Below are positions 1-8,270 of a DNA stretch of 64,000 nucleotides, in pieces; positions within the stretch are counted from its first letter, which is position 1; each line of letters begins with the position of its first letter. A program made the translations under genes and the position numbers. This DNA comes from Pseudonocardia sp. SCN 73-27 (GTDB lineage: Bacteria > Actinomycetota > Actinomycetes > Mycobacteriales > Pseudonocardiaceae). A model generated the notes under the pieces. That model searched no databases, was not told the origin of the DNA, and was given only the letters and a program-made list of their open reading frames with translations. Location: the NCBI GenBank assembly GCA_001725415.1, contig MEGH01000023.1:99860-163859 (forward strand), read 5' to 3'.

Positions 1-566
1 CCCTCGGCGGCCGCGGCGGCAGCGGGCTGCTGCTGCGCGGGCGCCTCCTGACGACGCGGGCCGGGACGCGGGGCGCCCGACGGCTGCGACGGCGCGGCGG
101 GACGCTCGGTCTCGGCCGGGGCGGCCGGGGCCGACTCCGCGGCGGCCGGCTGCTGACGCGGGCCGGGACGCGGGCCCGGACGAGGTCCGGGCGTGGCGGG
201 ACGCGCGGGGGCGTCGCTCGCCGCGGCGGCGGCCGGGGCCGACTCCGCGGGTGCGGCCGGCTCGGCTGCGGCCGGACGCGGCGCGGGCGGACCCGGACGC
301 GGGCCGGGACGCGGACCCGGCGTGGGGGCGCCACCGGACGGGGCCGGGGACGCCGGGCGCGGACGTGCGCCACCGCCGCCGGGGATTCCACGGCGGCTGT
401 TGCCGTTGCCGGAGACCGAGTCGCGCAGCTTGCGCGCCACCGGGGCCTCGACGGTCGACGACGGGGACTTCACGTACTCGCCCAGCTCCTGAAGCTTGCT
501 CAGGACCTGCTTACTGCTGAGACCGAGCTCTTTCGCGAGCTCGTGTACACGGGCCTTGCCTGCCAC
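1..566 (-). CDS. infB: Translation initiation factor IF-2, N-terminal part (cut by window edge)
   Basis: IF-2 is the GTPase that brings initiator tRNA to the 30S subunit. Only the first about 188 codons are present; the G domain lies outside the window. The protein opens with the IF-2 N-terminal subdomain ([15 protein letters not shown], then [20 protein letters not shown]). After about residue 55 comes a long low-complexity Pro/Ala/Gly/Arg stretch with repeated PGPRPG units, typical of actinobacterial IF-2. The GTG start is chosen because GAGGAG lies just upstream and the conserved motif begins there. It is the last visible gene of the rimP-nusA-ylxR-infB operon. The repetitive linker makes length differences between strains likely. 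Confidence 0.94.
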   Translation of the reverse strand, partial: MAGKARVHELAKELGLSSKQVLSKLQELGEYVKSPSSTVEAPVARKLRDSVSGNGNSRRGIPGGGGARPRPASPAPSGGAPTPGPRPGPRPGPPAPRPAAAEPAAPAESAPAAAAASDAPARPATPGPRPGPRPGPRQQPAAAESAPAAPAETERPAAPSQPSGAPRPGPRRQEAPAQQQPAAAAAAE

Positions 567-660
567 TGCACTCCTCTAATTCCGGAGGCCGGGCGGCAGG
601 ATCCGCTCGACCTCGAACCTAGTGTCGAAGCACGTTCATGGTGCGATCTTCACGACTGGC

Positions 661-954
661 TCATGACGGGTCGACCTTGCTTCCTGGTGTGTCGAGCGCG
701 GGAGTCTCCCGTGCCCCGTGGGCCTGGAGGTGGGACCGCACCGCAGCGGTGTCCAGCGGACCCGGCACGCGTAACGCGCGCGGGAACGCCGAGCGACGCT
801 CGGCGCGGTCGAGGCACTCCGGATCGAGGTGCAGCCAGGCACCCCGGCCCGGTAGCCGCCGCCGGGGGTCAGGGGTGAGGACCCCGTCGACCACGGCGAC
901 ACGCAACAGACCACAGGCCTGCGCCTTGGTCCGACACCCGACGCATGTCCGCAC
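661..954 (-). CDS. ylxR: YlxR/RnpM family RNA-binding protein (DUF448)
   Basis: A 97-residue YlxR protein; the Bacillus homologue (RnpM) binds RNase P RNA, and family members act in the nusA-infB operon. The N-terminal RTCVGCRTK signature, the central LPGRGAWLHLDPECLDRA stretch and the basic surface residues fit the family. It lies between nusA and infB, the usual place. No ATG, GTG or TTG occurs in frame between the nusA stop and the GTG at 954, so this start is forced. The GTG lies inside one arm of a perfect 12-bp inverted repeat (949-973) and has no clear Shine-Dalgarno, so translation may depend on RNA folding or on coupling to nusA. Identity is secure; the start is less so. Confidence 0.86.
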   Translation of the reverse strand: MRTCVGCRTKAQACGLLRVAVVDGVLTPDPRRRLPGRGAWLHLDPECLDRAERRSAFPRALRVPGPLDTAAVRSHLQAHGARETPALDTPGSKVDPS

Positions 955-973
955 CGGATCGGATCCGGTGCGG
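949..973. repeat. Perfect 12-bp inverted repeat over the ylxR start codon
   Basis: Arms ccgcaccggatc (949-960) and gatccggtgcgg (962-973) are exact reverse complements with a one-base centre. The only usable ylxR start (GTG, 952-954) lies within the repeat. In the operon mRNA it could fold back and hide the start codon. Regulation of ylxR translation is inference. Confidence 0.6.
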
Positions 974-1049
974 GCACCGGTTCCGGCGGGCGGACGATCG
1001 GGAGTCGGCCCCTGACAGCGGGCCGGTTGTGAGTGTAGCGCGTCGCCGA

Positions 1050-2096
1050 TCAGCCGACCGACTCCGTACCCGTGGCCCCGGCTACCTCCGCGGCCTCGTC
1101 GCCCGTGACGTTGCGGGGGTCGGCGTCGCTGCGGATGTCGATGCGCCAACCCGTCAGTCGGGCCGCCAACCGGGCGTTCTGCCCTTCCTTGCCGATCGCG
1201 AGCGACAGCTGGAAGTCGGGCACGACGACCCGCGCGGTGCGTGTCTTCGCGTCGATCACCGTGACCGACACCACCTTCGACGGGGACAGCGCGTTGCCCA
1301 CGAACGTCGCCGGATCGTCGGACCAGTCGATGATGTCGATCTTCTCGCCGGCGAGCTCGCTCATGACGCCCCGCACGCGGGCACCCATCGGGCCGATGCA
1401 GGCGCCCTTCGGGTTGACCCCGGGCACCGTCGACCGGACGGCGATCTTGGTGCGGTGCCCGGCCTCGCGGGCGACGGCCACGATCTCCACCGACCCGTCG
1501 ACGAGCTCGGGGACCTCGAGCGCGAACAGCTTGCGCACGAGGTTGGGGTGCGTGCGGCTCAACGTGATCTGCGTGCCACGCGCCCCACGGGTCACCCCGA
1601 GCACGAAACACTTGATCCGGTCGCCGTGCTGGTAACGCTCGCCGGGGACCTGCTCGGTCTGCGGCAGCACGCCCTCTGTCTGCGAGCCCGACAGCGAGAC
1701 CACGACGACACCGCGGGCGTTGGCACGCGAGTCGGCCTGCACCTCGCCGGTGATGATCTCGCCCTCCTTGGCGGAGAACTCGCCGAAGGTGCGCTCGTGC
1801 TCGGCGTCGCGCAGGCGCTGCACGATGACCTGCCGTGCGGTGGTGGCCGCGATCCGGCCGAAGCCCTCGGGGGTGTCGTCCCACTCGCGGTCGACGGTGC
1901 CGTCCTCGCCCAGCTCCTGGGCCATGACCCGGACCAGACCGGACTTGCGGTCGATGTCGATGCGGGCATGCGCCTCGTGCCCGTCGGTGTGCTTGTACGC
2001 GGTGAGCAGCGCCGTCTCGATGGCCTCGATGACCATGTCGAACGGGATGTCCTTGTCGCGCTCGATCGCGCGCAGGGCGGCGATGTCGACGTTCAT
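1050..2096 (-). CDS. nusA: Transcription termination/antitermination factor NusA
   Basis: NusA binds RNA polymerase and modulates pausing, termination and rRNA antitermination. The 348 residues show the N-terminal polymerase-binding domain (about 1-110), an S1 domain (about 112-175, [12 protein letters not shown] onward) and two KH domains ([14 protein letters not shown] near 230; [19 protein letters not shown] near 300-320). Length fits actinobacterial NusA, which lacks the C-terminal acidic repeats of proteobacteria. ATG at 2096 overlaps the rimP stop as ATGA, so the two are translationally coupled. Equivalent to M. tuberculosis Rv2841c. Confidence 0.97.
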   Translation of the reverse strand: MNVDIAALRAIERDKDIPFDMVIEAIETALLTAYKHTDGHEAHARIDIDRKSGLVRVMAQELGEDGTVDREWDDTPEGFGRIAATTARQVIVQRLRDAEHERTFGEFSAKEGEIITGEVQADSRANARGVVVVSLSGSQTEGVLPQTEQVPGERYQHGDRIKCFVLGVTRGARGTQITLSRTHPNLVRKLFALEVPELVDGSVEIVAVAREAGHRTKIAVRSTVPGVNPKGACIGPMGARVRGVMSELAGEKIDIIDWSDDPATFVGNALSPSKVVSVTVIDAKTRTARVVVPDFQLSLAIGKEGQNARLAARLTGWRIDIRSDADPRNVTGDEAAEVAGATGTESVG

Positions 2097-2623
2097 ACCT
2101 CGTCCTCCGTCCGCTCCACACGCCCGCCGAGCTTCTCGACCTCGGCCGCGGGTGCCTGCTTGAACTCGACCTGCACCAGCGCCTTCGTCACGTCGGCGTA
2201 GGCCAGCGACCGCACCGACCCGTCGACGAGCAGCGCCACCTCGTCCTCGCCGGCGTCACCGACGCGACCCGTGAGCTTGCCACCGTCGGCCAGCGTCACC
2301 TCGACCAGGCGCAGGTACGCCTTGCGCCAGTGCCGCGGCAGCGTCAGCGGCCGGTCGATTCCCGGAGAGGTGACCTCGAGGGTGTACGAGCCACCGATGA
2401 GGTGTTCGTGCTGGTCGAGCTCCGCGGAGGCGGCGCGGCTGAGCTTCGCGATGACGTCGAGGCTCACCCCCGCGGTGTCGTCGGCGGAGTCGACGACGAC
2501 CTTGACCGTGTGCCGCCGGCCCGTCGCACGGACGTCGAGCTCGTCGAGCTCCAGTCCGGCGCCGGCGACGATCGGCGCCAGCACCTCGTGCAGCTGCCGG
2601 CCGACCTGGTCGGGGGTGGGCAT
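2093..2623 (-). CDS. rimP: Ribosome maturation factor RimP
   Basis: RimP is needed for 30S subunit assembly. The 176-residue protein begins [19 protein letters not shown] and contains the family hallmark [12 protein letters not shown] (about residues 85-98) followed by the C-terminal SH3-like domain. The ATG at 2623 has AGGAG about 7 bases upstream (in caggagttgtcccga), which supports it over longer in-frame readings. It starts the rimP-nusA-ylxR-infB operon and its stop overlaps the nusA start. It is divergent from the lipoprotein gene at 2773, so the promoter should lie in 2624-2772. Confidence 0.95.
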   Translation of the reverse strand: MPTPDQVGRQLHEVLAPIVAGAGLELDELDVRATGRRHTVKVVVDSADDTAGVSLDVIAKLSRAASAELDQHEHLIGGSYTLEVTSPGIDRPLTLPRHWRKAYLRLVEVTLADGGKLTGRVGDAGEDEVALLVDGSVRSLAYADVTKALVQVEFKQAPAAEVEKLGGRVERTEDEV

Positions 2624-2772
2624 TCGGGACAACTCCTGACGTCTTCGATGTCTCGGCCGGGGCGGGTCGCACTCGGCCGGGACAGGCCTGCGCTCGGTCG
2701 CCGCGCCGTGCCGGTCGGGCCGCCCAGGGTATCGCGACGGCCGTCGGGGGCGGCCTGGCAGGATGGCCCGCC

Positions 2773-3276
2773 GTGAGTCCCCGCGGCCTGGTATCGCTCC
2801 CCGTCCCGGCCGGGCCGGTCCGGCTGACCCGGCGGCGGCTGATCGCACTCGCCGCGCTCGCCCCCGTCGCGGGTGCGGCGCTGTCGGCCTGCGACGGCGC
2901 GTCCGGCGCCGGCGGACCCGACCCGTTGATCGCGCTGGCCCGCGCGGCCCGCGACGACGCCGAGCTGATCGGAGCCCTCATCACCGCGACGCCCGCGCTG
3001 ACCGACCGCCTCACCGCCGTCCGGCAGGCCCGCACCGACCACGCCATCGCGCTGGAGACCGAGGTCACCCGGCTGGCAGGCGGCACCCCCGCTCCGGCCA
3101 CCCCGGCCACGTCGACGGCACCGCCCGCCGCCCCGACGACCGCCACGCTGACCGCGGCGCTGAAGAAGTCCGCCAACGACGCGGGCGGGCTCGTCGCGAC
3201 GCTGCCGGCCGCCCGGGTCGGGCTGGTCGCCGAGGTCGCGGCCAGCTGCGCCTCGTGGATGCAGGTGCTGTCGTGA
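2773..3276 (+). CDS. Putative secreted lipoprotein of unknown function
   Basis: A 167-residue protein with a basic start, a twin-arginine-like TRRRL segment, a hydrophobic stretch (LIALAALAPVAGAALSAC) and a lipobox-type Cys near residue 40. The mature part is Ala/Thr-rich and probably helical, with a Pro/Thr/Ala linker around 105-125. Its stop overlaps the start of the DUF4439 gene (GTGA), so the two form one unit. The same pair next to rimP and proS occurs in M. tuberculosis (Rv2843/Rv2844 region), which argues for a conserved partnership. No enzymatic motif is visible. The GTG start is taken because the signal peptide follows directly. Confidence 0.75.
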   Translation: MSPRGLVSLPVPAGPVRLTRRRLIALAALAPVAGAALSACDGASGAGGPDPLIALARAARDDAELIGALITATPALTDRLTAVRQARTDHAIALETEVTRLAGGTPAPATPATSTAPPAAPTTATLTAALKKSANDAGGLVATLPAARVGLVAEVAASCASWMQVLS

Positions 3277-3737
3277 TCCGGCCGGCGCAGCAGCGCACGT
3301 CGATCGACCAGGCCTCCATCGACGCCCTGCAGGACGTCCTGGAGACCGAGCACGCCGCGCTGTGGGCGTACTCGCTCGTCGTCGCCTACCTGCCGACCGA
3401 CCTCGCGAAGCGCGCCCGCGACGACTCCGACGCCCACCGCAGACTGCGCGGGCTGATCGAGCAGACGCTGTCCGACGTCGGGGCCCGCCCGGTGTCGGCG
3501 CTACCGTCGTACAAGCCGCCGACGCCGGTCACCGACGCCGCGACCGCCCAGCAGCTCTGCGTCGTCGCCGAGACCGACACCCTCGCGGCATGGCGCTCGA
3601 TGCTGGAGCGCACCTCCGACAAGCCGCTGCGCGCAGCGGCGCTCGAGGCGCTGGTCTCGGGCACGGCCCGGTGCACGCAGTGGCGGACGTCGGCGGGGAT
3701 GACGCCCGTGGTGCCGACGTTCCCAGGCCGCACCTAG
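3273..3737 (+). CDS. DUF4439 ferritin-like domain protein
   Basis: A 154-residue helical protein matching the DUF4439 ferritin-like family. It contains ALQDVLETEHAALWAYSLVVAYL near residues 13-35 and later helices ending in WRTSAGMTPVVPTFPG. Glu and His of ETEHAALWAY are placed like ferritin-type ligands, but metal binding is not proven for the family. GTG at 3273 overlaps the stop of the upstream lipoprotein gene, so it should be translationally coupled. The stop at 3737 abuts the convergent aminotransferase stop at 3738, leaving no room for a separate terminator. Counterpart of Rv2844 by family and position. Confidence 0.85.
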   Translation: MIRPAQQRTSIDQASIDALQDVLETEHAALWAYSLVVAYLPTDLAKRARDDSDAHRRLRGLIEQTLSDVGARPVSALPSYKPPTPVTDAATAQQLCVVAETDTLAAWRSMLERTSDKPLRAAALEALVSGTARCTQWRTSAGMTPVVPTFPGRT

Positions 3738-4766
3738 CTATGCCCTCGTGAGGGCGTCGACGGCGCGGTCGAGGTCGTCGGCGGTGTTGTAGAGGCCGAA
3801 CGCGAGCCGCGCCCCGCCCGCGCGGGCCGACGCCGTCACACCGGCCGCGGTGAGCCGGTCGATCGCGCCGGGCGCACGCACGCTCACGATCGCCGACCCC
3901 GTCGGCGCCGTGCCGACGGCCATCCGCAGCGCGTCGGCGAGACCGGCGCAGTGCGAGTGGACGGCCGCCATGTCCAGCCCCGCCAGCCACGGCAACGTCC
4001 CCGCCGCACCGACCTGGCACGTCCACGCGGGTGAGACGTCGAACGCCCGCGCGTCCGACGCCAGGTTGGGCGGCAACCCGTACACGCCCTTCCACGGGTC
4101 CTCGCTCGCATACCATCCCGCCAGGTGCGGCACCGCCTCCACCTCGGGCCGCAGCGCCATCCACGCCGTCCCGCGCGGCGCGAGCAGCCACTTGTACCCG
4201 CCGCCCGCGACGACATCGGCCCACGCCAGCGACAGCGGCAGCCAGCCCGCGGCCTGCGTGACGTCGAGGACCACGAGCGTGCCGTGGGTCTCGCGGACCC
4301 GGCGCAGGCCGTCGAGGTCGGCGATCCGGCCGTCGGCCGACTGCACGACGCTCACCGCCACCACGTCGGCCTCGGCGGCGGCCTCGACGAGCCGGTCCGG
4401 CGGCACCTCGGTGACCGTGACCCCGCGCCCGGCCTGCACCGCGAAGGGGAACGAGACGCTGGTGAACTCCCCCTGCGCCACGACGACACGCGTGCCGTCC
4501 GGCACCGCTGCGGCGACCGGTCCGAGCAGCTGCGACACCGCCGACCCGATCGCGACGCGGTCGGCCCCGACCCCGACGAGGTCGGCGAACGCGGCCCGCG
4601 CGGTCGCGACCGGCGCGTCGAACTCCGGCGGCGAGTAGCGGCCACTCCCCCAGCGCCGCACCGACTCCAGCACCGCCTCGGTGACGCGCACCGGCGGGAT
4701 GCCGACGCTCGCCGAGTTCAGGTAGCCGTCGGGGACGTCGAAGCTCTCGCCGAACGCGGTACGCAC
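3738..4766 (-). CDS. Class V aminotransferase-fold PLP enzyme
   Basis: A 342-residue PLP enzyme of the class V (cysteine desulfurase/isopenicillin epimerase-like) group. Visible features are LVVLDVTQAAG (Asp168, pyridine-nitrogen partner) and VAGGGYKWLLAPRG (Lys192, probable Schiff-base lysine). The N-terminus FDVPDGYLNSASVGIPP is typical of this group. The substrate cannot be told from sequence, and a Cys loop typical of desulfurases is not apparent. The GTG start at 4766 is preceded by TAGCGT seven bases upstream, fitting a leaderless transcript. It is divergent from yjbQ and convergent with DUF4439. Confidence 0.86.
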   Translation of the reverse strand: MRTAFGESFDVPDGYLNSASVGIPPVRVTEAVLESVRRWGSGRYSPPEFDAPVATARAAFADLVGVGADRVAIGSAVSQLLGPVAAAVPDGTRVVVAQGEFTSVSFPFAVQAGRGVTVTEVPPDRLVEAAAEADVVAVSVVQSADGRIADLDGLRRVRETHGTLVVLDVTQAAGWLPLSLAWADVVAGGGYKWLLAPRGTAWMALRPEVEAVPHLAGWYASEDPWKGVYGLPPNLASDARAFDVSPAWTCQVGAAGTLPWLAGLDMAAVHSHCAGLADALRMAVGTAPTGSAIVSVRAPGAIDRLTAAGVTASARAGGARLAFGLYNTADDLDRAVDALTRA

Positions 4767-4822
4767 CCGCCCGACGCTACCGGCGGGCCGACCGGCCCGG
4801 GGCAGTACCGTCGGGCGGGTGC
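4763..4822. promoter_or_regulatory. Inverted-repeat divergent start region of aminotransferase and yjbQ
   Basis: The segment gcacccgcccgacgcta (4763-4779) is, on the other strand, tagcgtcgggcgggtgc. It matches taccgtcgggcgggtgc (4806-4822) at 16 of 17 positions. Each half holds a TANCGT -10 element, seven bases and the GTG start of one gene. Both divergent genes therefore look leaderless with near-identical start regions. Promoter assignment is by pattern only. Confidence 0.5.
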
Positions 4823-5229
4823 ACAGCGAGCTGATCGAGATCCGGACCGGGTCGTCGGAGACCGTGCGGGACCTCGGCGGCGAGATCGACGCGTTCCTGC
4901 GCCGAGCGCTCGCCGGCGACGGGCTGCTCAACATCTGGGTCCCCCACGCCACCGCGGGACTGGCCGTCATCGAGACCGGCGCCGGCAGCGACGACGACCT
5001 GCTCGCCACCCTGCGTGACCTGCTCCCCGCCGACGACCGGTGGCGCCACCGCCACGGCAGCGCCGGACACGGCCGCGACCACGTCCTCCCGGCGATCGTC
5101 GCGCCGTCGATGATGGTGCCCGTGCTGAGCGGGCAGGCCGCGCTGGGCACGTGGCAGTCGGTGTGCCTGGTGGACACGAACGTCGACAACCCGGTGCGGA
5201 CGGTGCGGCTGTCGTTCCTGCCGCACTGA
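4819..5229 (+). CDS. yjbQ: YjbQ family protein (UPF0047)
   Basis: A 136-residue single-domain protein of the secondary thiamine-phosphate synthase/YjbQ (UPF0047) family. Markers are IWVPHATAGLAVIETG near residues 40-55, WRHRHGSAGHGRDHVLPAIV near 75-95 and LGTWQSVCLVD near 110-120. Conserved His and Asp residues suggest a metal site; a thiamine-phosphate synthase activity has been reported for some members, but the physiological role is unsettled. The GTG start is preceded by TACCGT and seven bases, suggesting leaderless expression. Length is normal for the family. Confidence 0.88.
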   Translation: MHSELIEIRTGSSETVRDLGGEIDAFLRRALAGDGLLNIWVPHATAGLAVIETGAGSDDDLLATLRDLLPADDRWRHRHGSAGHGRDHVLPAIVAPSMMVPVLSGQAALGTWQSVCLVDTNVDNPVRTVRLSFLPH

Positions 5230-5237
5230 GCGGACGG

Positions 5238-5599
5238 TCAGACGACGACCGGCAGGCTCGCCGTGCAGCCGGACCCCGCGTCGCCGGTCACCGTCGCGAG
5301 CTGCCGGTCCCAGCCGTCGCGGAACACCATGTCGGAGGTCAGCGAGACCTGCGACAGCGTGCGCACGCTGGACGAGTAGCCGTCGGTGGCGTAGACGGCC
5401 TCGCACGTCTCCTTCGGCAGCGCCGGCTGGGTGGTGCGCAGGGCGTTGCCCGACGACGTCGCGTCGGCGAGCGAGCGGTAGCACGCCGCCGCCAGCGTCA
5501 CTGCGGCTCCGCCCGCGAGCAGCCCAGCATTCGACGACGCCCGAGCAGCCGGGGCAGGTCGCGGGAGATCCCGCCGAAGTCGTCGTGGTCGTCGGACAT
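5238..5599 (-). pseudogene. Decayed intradiol ring-cleavage dioxygenase (internal deletion and frameshift)
   Basis: Reading from ATG at 5599 gives MSDDHDDFGGISRDLPRLL and GRRRML, the typical N-terminus of secreted actinobacterial intradiol dioxygenase-like proteins. The frame then breaks; inserting one base after the MLG codons restores LLAGGAAVTLAAACYRSL. That runs directly into the family's C-terminal tail (LPKETCEAVYATDGYSSSVRTL ... DMVFRDGWDRQLATVTGDAG). The central about 170 residues, with the Tyr/His iron ligands, are missing. The remaining open frame from GTG (5501) codes for only 87 residues. I therefore call a remnant produced by an internal deletion plus a one-base frameshift. Family recognition is from memory of the domain ends, so moderately sure. 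Confidence 0.6.
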
Positions 5600-5612
5600 G
5601 CGAGCTACTGAG

Positions 5613-5645
5613 CAGTGGTGACGCGGGGTGTTTGCGTCACCACTG
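5613..5645. terminator. Hairpin downstream of proS
   Basis: Arms cagtggtgacgc (5613-5624) and gcgtcaccactg (5634-5645) pair perfectly over 12 bp with a 9-nt loop. No U tract is seen. It lies between the proS 3' end and the dioxygenase remnant, so a factor-independent or Rho-assisted stop for proS is plausible. Confidence 0.5.
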
Positions 5646-5697
5646 TCCCGAACGCGCCTGGGAACCGCCTGTGGGTCGTCTGTGCCCCGGTCAGGTC

Positions 5698-5737
5698 GTG
5701 AGTGGCGTTATTGGCCATGGCCAATAACGCCACTCAC
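5698..5737. repeat. 40-bp perfect palindrome, copy 1
   Basis: The half-site gtgagtggcgttattggcca (5698-5717) is followed immediately by its exact reverse complement (5718-5737). It lies three bases beyond the proS stop codon. A second copy at 28378-28417 differs at one symmetric pair (A/T to G/C), so palindromy is kept. This looks like an interspersed palindromic element with terminator-like position; no transposase is near. Confidence 0.8.
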
Positions 5738-5740
5738 GGG

Positions 5741-7486
5741 TCAGCCTCGGACGACCTTCACCAGGTGCTCGACCGCACCCTCGAGCGCGATCTCCTCGCG
5801 CTCGCCGCTGCGCCGGTCCTTGACCTCGATCTTGCCGTCGGCCAGGCCACGGCCGACGACGACGATCGTCGGCACCCCGACGAGCTCGGCGTCGGCGAAC
5901 TTGACGCCGGGCGAGGCCTTGCGGTCGTCGAGCAGCACCGACAGCCCGGCGGCCTCGAGGTCGGCGGCCACCTTCGCGCCGCCCGTCATGATCTCCTCGT
6001 TCTTGCCGGCGATCACGACGTGCACGTCGTACGGCGAGACGGCGCGCGGCCAGATGAGGCCGGACTCGTCGTTGCTCTGCTCGGCGACGACCGCGACGAG
6101 CCGGGAGACGCCGATGCCGTAGGAGCCCATGGTGATGCGGACGGGCTTGGAGTCGGGGCCCAGTGCGTCGAGGGAGAACGCGTCGGCGTACTTGCGGCCC
6201 AGTTGGAAGATGTGGCCGATCTCGATGCCCCGGGCCGACTCCAGGGTGCCCTGGCCGTCGGGCGAGGGGTCGCCGTCACGGACCTCGGCGGCCTCGATGG
6301 TGCCGTCGGGGGTGAAGTCGCGGCCTGCGACGAGGTCGACGACGTGGTGGTCGTGCTTGTCGGCACCGGTCACCCAGGCGGTGCCGGTGACGATGCGCGG
6401 GTCGACGAGGTAGCGGACCCCGTTGGCGGCCAGCGACCCCGGGCCGATGTAGCCCTTGACGAGGAACGAGTTGGCGGCGAAGTCCTTGTCCTCCAGCAGC
6501 GCGACCTCGGCGGGCGCGACGGAGGCCTCGAGGCGCTTCATGTCGACCTCGCGGTCGCCGGGGACGCCGACGCCCAGCAGCTCCCACTCGTCGGAGCCGG
6601 GCAGGCGCAGCTTGACCAGCACGTTCTTGAGCGTGTCGGCGGCGGTGAACTGCCGGTCGAGCCCTGCCCCGTTGAGGAACGTCACCAGCGACTCGATGGT
6701 CGGGGTGTCGGGAGTGTGGTGGACCTGGGCGGCGGGCTTGTCGTCGACGGGCTGCGCGGGGGGCGCGGGGGTGACGACGGCCTCGACGTTCGCGGCGTAG
6801 CCGGACGCGGAGCGGACGAAGGTGTCCTCACCGGTCTCGGCCTCGGCGAGGAACTCCTCCGACGCCGAGCCGCCCATCGCGCCGGACGTGGCGGAGACGA
6901 TGACGTAGCGCAGCGACAGCCGGTCGAAGATCTTGACGTAGGCCTTGCGGTGCAACGCGTACGACTCGGACAGGCCCTCGTCGGTCAGGTCGAACGAGTA
7001 GGAGTCCTTCATCAGGAACTCGCGGCCGCGCAGGATGCCCGCGCGGGGGCGCTCCTCGTCGCGGTACTTGTTCTGGATCTGGTACAGGACGACGGGGTAG
7101 TCCTTGTACGACGAGTACTCGCCCTTCACCGCGAGGGTGAACAGCTCCTCGTGGGTGGGGCCGAGCAGGTAGTCGTTGCCCTTGCGGTCCTTGAGCCGGA
7201 ACAGGTTCGGGCCGTACTCGGTCCACCGGTTCGTCGACTCGTAGGGGTCGCGCGGCAGCAGCGCGGGGAACTGGATCTCCTGGGCGCCGATGGCGTCCAT
7301 CTCCTCGCGCACGATCTCCTCGATCCTGCGCAGCACCCGCAGCCCCAGCGGCAGCCAGGAGTAGACGCCCGGCGCGACACGGCGGACGTAGCCGGCGCGG
7401 ACCAGCAGCTTGTGGCTGGGCACCTCCGCGTCGGCCGGGTCCTCGCGGAGGGTGCGGAGGAACAGCGACGACATCCTGGTCAACAC
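5741..7486 (-). CDS. proS: Proline--tRNA ligase, bacterial type with editing domain
   Basis: ProS charges tRNA-Pro. The 581-residue protein is the bacterial (ProS type 1) form: class II motif 1 region ([21 protein letters not shown] near 30-50), motif 2 ([20 protein letters not shown] near 140-160), an inserted YbaK-like cis-editing domain (about 230-390), motif 3 ([13 protein letters not shown] near 450) and a C-terminal anticodon-binding domain. GTG at 7486 gives [19 protein letters not shown], matching the usual actinobacterial N-terminus; ATG at 7474 is the alternative. Position matches Rv2845c. Two palindromes follow the stop. Confidence 0.96.
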   Translation of the reverse strand: MLTRMSSLFLRTLREDPADAEVPSHKLLVRAGYVRRVAPGVYSWLPLGLRVLRRIEEIVREEMDAIGAQEIQFPALLPRDPYESTNRWTEYGPNLFRLKDRKGNDYLLGPTHEELFTLAVKGEYSSYKDYPVVLYQIQNKYRDEERPRAGILRGREFLMKDSYSFDLTDEGLSESYALHRKAYVKIFDRLSLRYVIVSATSGAMGGSASEEFLAEAETGEDTFVRSASGYAANVEAVVTPAPPAQPVDDKPAAQVHHTPDTPTIESLVTFLNGAGLDRQFTAADTLKNVLVKLRLPGSDEWELLGVGVPGDREVDMKRLEASVAPAEVALLEDKDFAANSFLVKGYIGPGSLAANGVRYLVDPRIVTGTAWVTGADKHDHHVVDLVAGRDFTPDGTIEAAEVRDGDPSPDGQGTLESARGIEIGHIFQLGRKYADAFSLDALGPDSKPVRITMGSYGIGVSRLVAVVAEQSNDESGLIWPRAVSPYDVHVVIAGKNEEIMTGGAKVAADLEAAGLSVLLDDRKASPGVKFADAELVGVPTIVVVGRGLADGKIEVKDRRSGEREEIALEGAVEHLVKVVRG

Positions 7487-7565
7487 CCGCGCAAGGGTAG
7501 CGACGCCCCCGGACGGACTTCGCCCCGGTTATCGCTCACGACCCGACATCGGCTTGGATGTGCGG

Positions 7566-8270
7566 ATGAACAGCCGCGTGGTGGTGCTGGTGGCCCGTCC
7601 CACGCCCTCGGGTGTCGACGCCCGGTCGCTCGCCGGGCTCGCGGCCGCGGTGGCGGCAACGGTCGCCGACCCCGTCCGCGTCGCCCATCTCGACCAGGCC
7701 GAGCCGTCGATCCACGACGTGCTCGACGAGGGGGTCCGTGACGGCGCCGACGTCGCCCTGCTGGTGCCGCTGGCCGTCCCCGCCGACGCCTACCTGCGCA
7801 CGTGGATCGGCAAGGCCGTCGCGAACTGGCGCGAGACGCGGGCACCCCTGTCGCTCGACGTCCGACTGGCGGGCGACCTCACCGCGAGCGCGGGCGCGGC
7901 CGCCGCGGTCGCGGCACTGACCGCCGGCGAGGGCGAGGAGATCACCGCGTCGCCGGGGAGCTTCCGGGCGCCGTCGTGGTCGGAGCTGCCCGGCCACGAC
8001 CGGCACCTGCTGCTGTGCCGCGGCCCGCGCTGCACCGCGCACGGCGCGGCTGCCACCCATCGGGCGCTGACCGCCGCGACCCGCGACGACCCCCGCACCC
8101 TGGTGACGCCGATCGGCTGTCTCGGCCCCTGCAACCTGGGCCCGATCGTGATCGAGACGCCGGGCCGGGACCCGGAGGGCACCTGGCACCAGCGCGTCGA
8201 CCCGGGAGCTGCGGCAGGGCTCGCCGCGCGACGGGCGCCCGCGCCGATCGACACCGTCAGTACCGGTTGA
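7566..8270 (+). CDS. CbiX/sirohydrochlorin chelatase-like domain fused to a 2Fe-2S thioredoxin-like ferredoxin
   Basis: A 234-residue two-domain protein. Residues about 3-120 resemble the CbiX/SirB chelatase fold (VVVLVARPTPSG at the start, a DVALLVPLAVPADAYL strand-loop). Residues about 150-215 resemble the thioredoxin-like [2Fe-2S] ferredoxin domain, with cysteines in LLCRGPRCTAHGA and GCLGPCNLGP. CbiX-ferredoxin fusions suggest tetrapyrrole metallation, but no other cobalamin or siroheme gene is nearby. The catalytic His of CbiX is not obvious in the N-terminal part, so chelatase activity is uncertain. ATG 7566 was chosen; GTG at 7560 is possible. The last 14 bases overlap the convergent gene. 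Confidence 0.72.
   Translation: MNSRVVVLVARPTPSGVDARSLAGLAAAVAATVADPVRVAHLDQAEPSIHDVLDEGVRDGADVALLVPLAVPADAYLRTWIGKAVANWRETRAPLSLDVRLAGDLTASAGAAAAVAALTAGEGEEITASPGSFRAPSWSELPGHDRHLLLCRGPRCTAHGAAATHRALTAATRDDPRTLVTPIGCLGPCNLGPIVIETPGRDPEGTWHQRVDPGAAAGLAARRAPAPIDTVSTG

Noticed and set aside
945-2201. Long plus-strand open frame opposite nusA and ylxR
   Set aside because: It is the antisense of well-recognised genes; high GC keeps such frames open, and the product has no family signature.
5702-7741. 679-codon plus-strand open frame opposite proS
   Set aside because: The complementary strand encodes a complete proS; the frame is an antisense shadow of Asp/Val/Gly-rich composition.
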